From Ceratothoa steindachneri (lineage: Eukaryota; Arthropoda; Malacostraca; Isopoda; Cymothoidae), in NCBI GenBank assembly GCA_963969495.1, contig OZ018320.1:78551313-78615312 (forward strand): 64,000 bases of DNA, in the 5' to 3' direction. A program made the position numbers and the translations under genes. Positions 44,475 through 53,971 of this stretch are shown in pieces (positions within the stretch are counted from its first letter, which is position 1; each line of letters starts with the position of its first letter). The notes beneath the pieces were generated by a model. That model saw only the letters and a list, made by a program, of their open reading frames with translations. It searched no databases and was not told the origin of the DNA.

Positions 44475-47077
44475 CACCTCGTAAGGGGCACAACGATCTG
44501 CTTTCCTGGCCGCTGTGCTGACGGCACTCAGCGCCCCGTCGGCCCCAGCTTAGCCTCTTTTCCTTTTTTCTGACACCTTCTGTTCTTACCCTACTTCTTC
44601 ACTTACCCTGCAACCTCACACACAACTTTCTCTGGTTGGTCTCTAATTTCACAGGGTAGACGCCGACCAGCTTCCTTCACCCAACTATCCCAGATCGGGG
44701 CTGAAGTGGGAGGGGACAACGTTCCCTCACCCCTGAACTCGGGATTTGGGTGGTGGGTTTTTAACAACCTACTTCATCCCCACCCACACCTTCCTCACAG
44801 ACTCCCTCTCTCTTTCAAGATATATTAATTTTACCCTGTTCCTAAGGTGGAGCCGCCATGCAAAGGAGCTGCCAGCTCACTAGGCAGGAGGAGTGACCTC
44901 AAATGGCGGCAGCTGGTTCTGGCGGCCCCGTATTCATCCCTCGCAGAGTGTATTACTGCGTGGGGTGATTAGCGTTTGAGTCCCGTGGCACTAATAGGGT
45001 CACCATGCCCATGAATTAATTTAATAAGGAAAATAATACTTCCCCTTGACTATCGTCGGAGCCGCCTCCGGGCAGCTCCACTGAAAAAATGGAGGTCTCC
45101 CCCTTCCCTGTGGTTTCGCAGGAGACTCTCCAAAACTCTTTGACAGGAGAGGAGGCTTACTCCTCTCCTAGGCGTACGGTTGTAGGGGACCCCCCCCCCC
45201 CTTACACCTCACACCCTTCTCTGGAGTTGCCTTTGAGCGACTCCCTCTTTCTAGCGGCAGTCCCTACTTTCCTTTCACAGGAGACTGCCAAGAAAACACG
45301 CAGGCGGCCTAAAATTGACCGCTCTCGATGGGAGCGGTTCAATAGGGCCAACCCTCTTAAGTTGGCCAGGGATGGTAGGGCCCACCGGCCTGTACCCCCT
45401 AATGTCTTGCGTGCATGCGCGACGAGCTTGCAGGAAGTCAGTATACCTGCCCCCTTCTCTTACCCGACGGATGTCAGTTCGCCAGCCAAAGAAAAGAAAA
45501 AAGGTTCCTCGAATGGGATCCGTAATGCCTGGGGGTGGGGGGAAGCACATGGAAGCCCTTCCTGAGATGGACATGGTCCCTGAGGTGACCCAGCCCCAGA
45601 TGGTAGGATCTTCCACGGGGTCAAAGCCGGGCTCAGTGCCAAGCACAGAAACCGTGTCCCCGACAATGCAAGCTCCTCCTCAGACGGCTCGGGTCCCCGA
45701 GTCCTCACAAGGTGAGGAGGGATCTCCTTCCCAGGCTGGTGCCCCTGTGGCAGCCAAGACCTTCTCCATTGCAGAGAAGGGTCTTGCTAAGGCCGGTCCA
45801 TCTGGCCTAGGGGCTCCTGCCGGTGGAGGGGAGAAGTGAGTTCATTCCCCACCCTTTTCTCTTAAAAAGAAAAGACCAAAAACACTCGAGGCTCCTCTTC
45901 CTCCGCGAGAGCCACGGGGCCGCTGCCGTTTAGGTATGCGACCAAGCCAAGATCGGCACGTCCGGCTCCGTTGCTCCCACGGGTGGGGAGTCCCAGGCTA
46001 AGACCAAAAGTGCGCAGAGCGGAGCCTCGATCACGTCAGGGCCCCTCATTCAGACGTTACCTGGCGTTTTCGAGCCCGCTGGCTTCAAACGCTTCCTTAT
46101 TATTCGCTCCACTGATGACAGCATGTTGACTAAGGGCAACATGATCCATCAGAGGAGAGCTTTAGCTAGTGTGATTGGTAGAGAGCCGAAGGTGACCCGT
46201 TTCTCGGACGGTATTTTTCTGGCGAATGCGTCGAATCCCTCCGAGGTGGCCATAATTAGTGCCCTTCGGACACTTCATGGCACACCGGTGAGTGTGACGC
46301 CGCTCTTTACCATGAACTTCGTGAAAAAAAGTGGTTTATGCGAGGGAACTCGTGGACTACTCCATAGATTACATCACTTTAGAGCTGGCGACTAAGGAAT
46401 GGTCATGCCGCCCCCGAAAATAGGAGAGCACTAAAGGAGCTTCGGTTCCTCGTCCACACCCATTGATAGGCTGGGGGGGCTCGGACACGGTGGATCTTCC
46501 CAAAGACGGACCCCCGCCGCTTAAACCACCCCGCCTGCATAAGGTTTCGAGGCGGATGGAAGAAAAGACTTGTATGGCGAGCCCAACCTCCCCCTATAGG
46601 TCCTGGAAGGTGAAAACGCCTTCAGCGTTTTGTCTGGCCAACAGCGCCCTGAGTTCTGCCTCCGGAAAGAGGGCCCCCGCATCTCCTCCGAGCTAGGCCT
46701 GGAGGTCATATTCCGCGGACTCCGGGCCAACTGGGAGGAGCTGCTGGGGTTCGTCTCTTCCCGTTCTCCGTTAGCTATCGTTTTTCAGGAGACCATGCTA
46801 GGCGCGTGCTCCCTGCCAACCCTCCCGGGGAATAAGGGTTTTGCGACTCCACCACCACGGGATGGGGTCTGGGCAGGAGGATGCGTGATCTACACCCGGC
46901 ATGATGTCTCAGTTCTTCTCTTCGCTTTAGATACCTCCTTTCAGGAGTAGCTGTGCAGCTGCCCCTGAATAGGAGGTATACTGTTATTTCCACGTACATT
47001 CCACCGTCAATCGACTTCGATGCGGGGAACTTCCGCCACGTCTTGGCAGGGTTGCCGAGGCCCTTTCTCTCGCTCGG
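44475..47077 (+). mobile_element. I-like LINE copy I (left half of the I/K element)
   Basis: Starts at the family 5' end (acctcgtaaggggcacaacg) and contains the 5' UTR, a long ORF1 leader (45089-45839), an ORF1 core with a deletion of the knuckle region at about 46400, and the beginning of the ORF2 endonuclease. It is cut inside the endonuclease at tctctcgctcgg (47066-47077) by the insertion of copy J. The missing 3' half is at 53972-56385. Confidence 0.9.
45089..46395 (+). pseudogene. Copy I ORF1 leader and core, broken
   Basis: The frames at 45089-45565 and 45315-45839 cover a Pro/Lys-rich N-terminus (KKTRRRPKIDRSRWERFNRA and a C-terminal GPSGLGAPAGGGEK). The 46123-46395 frame covers the core, IHQRRALASVIGREPKVTRF. 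From about 46395 the CCHC region is missing and the copy jumps to the post-knuckle part (about 46420, ggagagcactaaaggagcttc). The order and motifs match copies G, H and J. Confidence 0.8.
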
Positions 47078-48291
47078 ACCCCGTAAGGGGCGCGGCGATT
47101 TGCTATCCTGGCCGCCGTGCTGACGGGACTCAGCACCCCGTCCGGCCCCAGCTTAGCCGCTCTTCCTTCCTTCAAAACACTTGTTTTCTCTCTTTTCATA
47201 CAACCTCTCCCACAACTTTCAATGGTCAGCCTCTAATTTCACAGGGTAGATGCTGAGCTTCTTCTCAAGCCAACCGTCCCGGATCGGGGCTGGGGCGGGG
47301 GGGGAGGGGACAATGTTCCCTAACCCCTGAGCTCCGGTTCGGGATGTTTTTTTTTTTAACAACCTGCTTCATCCCCACCCATACCTTCCTCACATCCCTT
47401 TTCCTCTCCTCTTCACATTCTATCCATTTTTACGCCGTGTTCAAGGGGGAGCCGCCATGCCGATTTACTGCCAGGCCACCAGGCGGGAGGGGTGGTCCGA
47501 AATGGCGGCGCCTGGCTCTGCCAGGCCTGTAAGCACCTCTTGCAGTGTGGGCAACTGCAAGAGGTGATGAGCTATTGCGTCCCATAGCACAAATACGGTC
47601 ACCATGCCCAATGATAAAAATAAAAAAAAAAAACAACCCCCAACTTCCCCAAGAACATCAACGGAGCCGCCCTCGGGCAGCTCCACCGAGAAACTGGAGG
47701 TCCCCCCTCCCTTGTGCTTGCGCAGGGGACCCTCCATACTTCTTTAACCGGAGAGGAGGCTTACTCCTCTCCTACGCCTATGGGTGTAGGGGACTCCCCC
47801 TCACCCCCTTCTCTGGGGGTGCTTTCGGGCACCTCCCTATCTCCAGCGGCAGTCCATCCTTTGCTTTCTAAGGGGACTGCCTAAGAAGGCCAGCAGGCAG
47901 CCCATTGCCGACCGCCCCTCGTGCAAGCGGCTCGGTAGGGCAAACCCCCTTAGGGGGAAGAGGGAAGCCAGGCCCCTTCGGTCGCTTCCCTCAAAAGACC
48001 TGCTGGCAAGAATATTAAACCTTGCCGGGGTCAAGGCCTGTGCCTCCGCACTAAAGACTTATGACGCTGCCAAGGGGACCTGCGATGTCCTGGGAGGGAA
48101 GGGCCAACTGGAGGCCCCTCTTGTGATAGTCATGGTCCTTGAGGAAAACCAGCCTCAGACGGTAGGGCCTTCCATGGGGAGGAATCCGTGCTCGGCGCCA
48201 AGCACCGAACCCGAATCCGCCCCTATGCAAGGTCCTCCTCAAACGGCTGGGGATTCTCAGGCAGTACACGGAGGGGAGGGATCTCCTCCGG

Positions 48292-49326
48292 ATGATGCCC
48301 CTGCGACCACCAGGACTTTCTTCATTTCGGAGAAGGACCTGGCTGAGGCCGGTCCATCTGGCCTGGGGGCTTCTACCGGCGGGGGTGAGAAGCGGGTTCA
48401 TTCCCCGCCCTCCTCCAAAAAAGAAAAAGACCAAGACGAAGAAGACTCGGGGCTCCCCTCCATCCGCGGGGGCTGCGGGGACGGATGGGTCTGCTGCCAC
48501 TATGGCAAGCGACCAAGCCAAGATCGGCACATCCGGCCCCTCTGCCCCCCCGGTTGCGGAGCCCCTGACCAAGACCAAAAATACACAGGGTGGAGCCTCG
48601 ATGACATCGGGGCCCCTCATTCAGAGGTTACCTGGCGTTTTCGAGCCCGCTGTATTGAAGCGCGTCCTCGTTATTCGCTCCACTGATGGCAACATGATCC
48701 ATCAGAGGAGAGGATTAGCTAGTGCAATTGGTAGAGAGCCGAAGGTAACCCGTTTCTCGGACGGGAGCCTTCTGGCGAATGTGGCGAATCCCGCCGAGGT
48801 GGACAAGATAAGTGCTCTTCGGACACTTCATGGCACCCCGGTGAGTGTGACGCCGCACTCTACCATGAACTTTGTGAAAGGAGTAGTTTATGCGAGGGAA
48901 CTCGTTGACTACTCCATTGAGGACACCCTAGAGCTGGCTGACCATGGGGCGGTCAAGGTCGAACGTGTGATGAGAAAACAGGGAGGGGCCTCGAGGCCCA
49001 CCCCTACACTCTTCGTCACGTTCGACTGTGACAAGCTCCCTGAGTCGGTGCGTGCCGGTTGGTACCGCTACCGCGTGAAGGCATTCGGGCCACTGCCGCG
49101 GCGGTGCTATTACTGTCACCGCTTCGGCTATGCGAATCGCTCATGTAGACGTGAAAATTCGGGGTCACCCGAAGTCTGTGTAAATTGCTCCAAGGTCGCA
49201 CACGATAAGTCCAAATCGTGTGTGGCCAAGTGTGTCAATTGCGGAGAGCCGCACCCTGCTTCTTCGAAGCAATGTGGTGCATATCTCCTTGAGAAAGAAA
49301 TCCTGGCCGTTCAGGCCCTGGATTGA
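48292..49326 (+). pseudogene. Copy J ORF1: RNA-binding gag-like protein with zinc knuckles
   Basis: 344 codons. A basic linker PPPKKKKTKTKKTRG (about residues 38-52) precedes the conserved core (GPLIQRLPGVFEP, IHQRRGLASAIGREPKVTRF, TMNFVKGVVYARELVDYS, RAGWYRYRVKAFGPLPRR). Three zinc knuckles follow: CYYCHRFGYANRSC, CVNCSKVAHDKSKSC and CVNCGEPHPASSKQC. In the first, the His ligand is Tyr (copy G has FGHTNRSC). The frame ends at a TGA where other copies read Arg (QDRLSFREAKDL), so the C-terminal tail is lost. The true start lies upstream in another frame, and the N-terminal leader is frameshifted. Confidence 0.88.
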
Positions 49327-50029
49327 CTCTCATTCCGTGAGGCTAAGGACTTGGTCCTGGCGCGCCCGGCTCTGCCTGGGACGTCATATGCCTCAATAGT
49401 TAGAAAAGCATCCTCTGCTCCTGGCCCATCCAGGCCAACGAGCACGGTTGTTTCCGCGCCCATTCGGAGCCCTTCTGCGGGCTCTACCCAACCCGGGCGC
49501 TCCCCTGGTAAAGCTGGCGGCAAAAAGGGTTCATTCCCAGCTCCAGCTAAAACCAGGGCTCCCCCCTCTTCCCCCAGCGTGACTGTTTCCCGTAAGGCGA
49601 ACCGCCACGCGCCTCCACCGAGTCGTTAGACTCACAAGAGGCAACACCCCTGAAGATGGTCGCTAGGCCATCTTCCGGGGTTCCTAAAGTTGTTCCCGGA
49701 AAGGAGGACAGCAACAAAGGAGCTTCGGCTCCTTCACCCACGCCCCAAGGTGGAGCGAGTGGCTCGGAGACGGTGGTTCCTCGAAAAGAGGGCCCCCGCC
49801 TCGTAAACCACAACGCCCTTTAAGGTTTCGAGGCGGAGGGAGGAAAAGACTCGCATGGCGTGCCCAACCTCCCCCAATAAGTCCTCGAAGGTGACAGCGC
49901 CTTCAGCGCTTTGTCCGGCCAACAGCGCCCGGGGTTCTGCCCCCGGGAAGCTTACGGCCATTCCCGTGAGGGTCTTCAGTTCGAGGAGGTCCCCCGCGTC
50001 TCCGAGCTATGCCTTGAGGGCATATTCCT

Positions 50030-50730
50030 TCAATGGAATTGCCGTGGACTCCGGGCCAACTGAGAGGAGCTGCGGAGGCTCGTCTCGTCCCGTTCCCCGT
50101 TAGCTATCTATTTGCAGGAGACCATGCTAGGCGCGTGCTTCCTGCCCGCCCTCCCGGGGTATAAGGGTCTTGCGACCCCACCACCGCGGGATGGCCGGGC
50201 TGGTGGATGCGCGGTTTACACCCGGCATGATGTCTCCGTTCTTCCTTTCTCTTTAGATACCTCCTTTCAGGCAGTGGCTGTGCAGCTGCACCTGGATAGG
50301 AGGTATACTATCATTTCTGCGTACATTCCACCGTCAGCTGACTTCGACGCGCGGATACTTCCGCCGCGTCGTGGCACGGTTGCCGAGGCCCTACCTCTTG
50401 CTTGGAGATCTGAACCGCAAGCATCCTCTCTGGGGAGATTATTCCATAAATCCCAGGGGATAAGTCCTTGCCGATCTGATCGAAGAGCTTGAGATGGGTG
50501 TCCTAAACGTGGATGAGTTTACGCATCACTTTCCGAGAACCGCTTCATTTTCTTGCCTTGACCTATCTTTGTGCTCTTCGGATGCACAGCCTGATTTTGA
50601 TTGGGGGGTGGTCGATGACCTCCATGGTAGTGATCACTTTCTCATTAAAATATCATTTTCAGGGCACTTGCCGCCTGAGAGACCACCTCGGTGGTGCTTG
50701 GCGCGGGTACGGTGGCCTGCATTTCAGTAA
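50030..50730 (+). pseudogene. Copy J ORF2 endonuclease domain, broken
   Basis: APE-type endonuclease in pieces: the LQWNCRGLRAN start at about 50031, a TGA at 50061-50063 where copy I reads TGG (NWEEL), then LQETMLGACFLPALPGYKG with the catalytic QET. AVQLHLDRRYTIISAYIPPS and DFDARI are followed by frame changes around LLGDLN. HGSDHFLIKISFSG carries the SDH motif near 50630. The domain would nick target DNA to prime reverse transcription. Confidence 0.85.
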
Positions 50731-51017
50731 ATGACTGAATTCTCTATCTCAGTCGAGGAGTTTAGGTCGGTAGATGAGGCTGTTTAGTTCTTCTCCGGCA
50801 ACCTCATCGCCGTGGGCCTGACTACTATTCCTAGAACGTCTGGCCATTTTGCACGCCGACCACTCCCATAGTGGTCGCTCGAGTGTGAGACGGCCCTCAA
50901 ACAGAAGCGTTATGCCTACATGCGCTATAAGCGCTGCCCGAACGATTTCACTGTCGCTGAATTTCGTCGGGCTAGGGCTAGGTTCCGGTATATTTCGAAG
51001 CACGCCCGCCGCTCTTC

Positions 51018-53722
51018 TTGCGGGCATACGTGTCTTCACTTGACGGGAAGACCCCTTTAGCTGAGGTGTGGAAGCGAGTCAAAAGGATTCGGGACAAGTT
51101 CTCGCAGGACCCCCCTCCCGTTCTCCAGGAGAATGGGACCGCAATCTCGGACCCCGCGTCCGTGGCGGAATCCTTAGCGACCGCTTTTTCCGCATTCTCT
51201 AGCCGTGATGCTGCTCCGCCAGCATTCAATGCACGTCGTGATGTCGCGGAAGGCCGCCGGCTGGACTTTACCTCCAGAGGCGGAGAACCCTTCAACGACA
51301 AGTTTATTGTGAGTGAGTTGCGTTCCGCTCTCGCTTCGTGCGCGGACACCGCCCATGGTCCGGACGATGTCCCGTACGCCATGCTTCGACACCTGAGTGA
51401 GCGAGGCATGGCCTTTCTGTTAGATTTGTTCAACAGGATCTGGGTGGAAGGTCTTCTCCCAGACTCCTGGCGAATCGCTACTGTGCTCGCCTTTCGCAAA
51501 CCAGGGAGAGATCACTCTACTCCGACCGGTTTCCGCCCAATATCTCTAACCTCTTGCGTGTGCAAGTTGATGGAGAAATTGGTAAATGTTAGATTAGCCT
51601 TTTTCCTGGACAGCGGAGGCCATCTGTCTTCCGCAAGTTCCACTCCATGTCGGATGCTCTGCTCCGACTGGAAAATGCAGTCTGCGAGGCTTTCCTTCGT
51701 AGACAGCACTACGCCACGGTCTTTTTCGATCTGGAGAAGGCCTATGATACCGCATGGCGATACGGTATCATGGAGACTCTCCACACGATGGGGGCGAGGG
51801 GATGCCTCCTAATCTTTATATCTGAATTTTTGCGAGATCGTCGATTCCGCGTACGGGTGGGGGGAGCCCTCTCCGGCCCAATGGAGCAGGAAGAGGGTGT
51901 CCCGCAGGGAAGTGTCCTCAGTGTCACACTCTTTGCCCTGAGCATCAACGGCATCACCTCGGTGCTGCCGGAAGATGTTCTCGCTACGCTCTACGTGGAC
52001 GACCTTTCGATCTCTTTTGGCGCGGCCCAGATGCCAACTCTGGAGCGTCGACTCCAACAGGCATTGAACCGCGTCTCTCGCTATGCCGAAGCGCACAGGT
52101 TTCGGTTTTCTTTGGCCAAGACTAAGGTGGTGCACTTCTGCCGCCATCCACGGCTTCACCCCGACCCAGATTTGTTTCTTAATGGGGTGCGCCTGGATGT
52201 GGTTGAGTCGCACCGTTTCCTTGGTCTTGTATTCGACCGACGCTTCACCTGGGAGGCTCATATTCGCAGCCTTAGGGTCTCTTGTACTCGCGCCATGGAC
52301 ATTCTCCGTTCCGTGACGTTCAGCGCTTGGGGCGCTGATAGGGCTACTGCTCTACTTTTTTATCGATCCTTTGTTCGTTCGAAGCTCGACTACGGATGCG
52401 AGTTTTATGCATCCGCAGCCGAGCGTTTATTGCGGAAGGTGTTTTCGATCCACCACACCGGCCTTCGCCTTGCGATCGGTGCCTTCCGTACTTTCCCCAT
52501 TGAGAGCCTGTTGGTCGATGCTGGGGAGATGCCACTCGCTCTTCGCCGCGTTCAGTGCATCGCTCGCCTGTACACGCGAGCCCGGCGTCTCCCTCAATCG
52601 CCAACAGCTCTCACTGCATCCGCAGCTGATCTCGATGGTGCAAATGCCGCCGAGAGACGCCAGTCATACCCTAAGCCCTTTGGGTTTAGGGCCAGGAAAC
52701 TCCTTCGAGAGGTAGATATAGCTCTCGGGCCGGTGGCGCCCCTGGTTCTGCCCAGGACGCCACCCTGGAGGGTACCACATTTGGCTATTTGTCGCCACGC
52801 CTCTGCTCCCAAAGCTTGTACTGCGCCGGGAGTATTGCGTTCGTCCTTTTTGGAGCACACATCGTGTCACGCTGGAACCGTGCCAGTGTATACGGATGGC
52901 TCTAAGTCCCAAGAGGGGGTCGGCTTCCACGCCGTATCCCCTCTGTTTGAAGTCAGCGGGGCTCTACCAGGCGCTGCGTCCGTCTTCACGGCCGAGCTGG
53001 TGGCAATACACCACTCTGTACGGGAGATTACGGTACGTGCCCGGTTCGGAGACCGGATTGTGATCTATAGCGACCCACAAAGCGCCCTGAGCGCTCTCGG
53101 GGCATTGGAATCTCCGCATCCCCTGGTTCGCGATATCCGTGACGCCACGGTTTTGACGAGCCGGGCAGATGTCGAGATTATCTTCTGCTGGGTTCCTGGA
53201 CATGTAGGAATTGCGGGGAATGAGCGCGCCGATGAGGGCGCCAAAGAGTCCGCGAGGACTCTGCGACCGGACCAGCGTTTCGCTCTTCCTCACACCGACT
53301 ACATAGCAGGAATACGGGCAGCTCTTCGGACTGCTTGGCAAAGAAGATGGGAGACGGTCGAAGGGAACTTAAAGTTGCGTGCCATTGCGCCGCGACTGTT
53401 CCCATGGACCTATTCCCCAATGCCGCGGCGGCTTCAGGTTGTTTTCTGTCGTCTCCGAATCGGACACACTCGTGTGACGCATCGCTATTTGATGGAGCGC
53501 TCGCCTGCGCCCTATTGCAACGACTGCGTCGTCCCCCAGACTGTTCGGCACATTCTTGTCGAATGTGCCAGTCTGGGTGATCTTCGTGCACGATACCTGT
53601 CCCGGTACCGGGATGGGCGTAGTCGCTACCGCCTGTCCCTTGTACTCGGGACAGATTCATGCACATTGACTTGTGGACTTGTTGACTTCTTGGGGGAGGC
53701 CGGCCTTCTCCCTATTATTTAA
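51018..53722 (+). pseudogene. Copy J ORF2: reverse transcriptase, RNase H and C-terminal zinc motif
   Basis: Frame 1 (51018-51640) has RT finger motifs (GPDDVPYAMLRHLSERGMAF and GFRPISLTSCVCKLMEKLV). A deletion of about 16 bp near 51636, relative to copy G, removes the QCGF motif and shifts the frame. Frame 2 (51647-53722, 691 codons) carries FFDLEKAYD (Asp28), GVPQGSVLSVTLFALSING and LYVDDLSISFGA (YVDD at residues 116-119). RNase H follows, with catalytic Asp417 (YTDGSKSQ), Glu450 (FTAELV), Asp476 (YSDPQSA) and Asp529 (GNERADEG). The end has a CxxC...HxxxxC zinc motif (YCNDCVVPQTVRHILVEC). The RT-RNase H order and motif style fit the I/Nimb clade. Confidence 0.93.
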
Positions 53723-53918
53723 GCAAGGTTTGTTTTTTTGTTTTGCTGTGTTTTTTGCACTTGTTTTTTTTTGTTTTTTTCCCTTTGGTTTCACGCTCCT
53801 ACTCCGTGGGGACCTCTCCCTGACGCACCAGCTTGCTTCCTTTCCCCCTTTTTGGGGGGTTTCTTTTTTCTCTCTAATTTTATTTTAAAGTAGCCTAGAA
53901 CTAGGCCAGTTTTAATAC

Positions 53919-53947
53919 GGCGACTAATGCCCAAGTAGGCAGTCGCC
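53919..53947 (+). promoter_or_regulatory. 3'-terminal hairpin of the I-like LINE (copy J)
   Basis: ggcgact (53919-53925) pairs with agtcgcc (53941-53947) around a 15-base loop aatgcccaagtaggc, followed by agatgagc and the A tail. Equivalent stems in other copies are paired through compensatory or G-U changes. In LINEs, 3' UTR structures can be bound by their own RT; that role is inferred here. Confidence 0.7.
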
Positions 53948-53971
53948 AGATGAGCTCTTAAAAAAAAAAAA

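Larger units (their letters stand above)
47078..53971 (+). mobile_element. I-like LINE copy J, full length, nested in copy I/K
   Basis: A 6.9-kb element from accccgtaaggggcgcggcg to a run of 11 A. The 12-bp sequence tctctcgctcgg lies on both sides (47066-47077 and 53972-53983), and the host element resumes exactly after it, so this is a complete insertion by target-primed reverse transcription. It contains the 5' UTR (about 600 bp), ORF1 (to 49326), ORF2 endonuclease (about 50030-50720), RT and RNase H (to 53722) and a ~250-bp 3' UTR. It is the least decayed copy but still carries nonsense changes (49324-49326 and 50061-50063) and a frameshift near 51630, so it is not autonomous. Confidence 0.95.

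Noticed and set aside
44475..53971. Simple head-to-tail tandem array of copies I and J
   Set aside because: The 12-bp duplication and the colinear continuation at 53972 show that J is nested in I/K.
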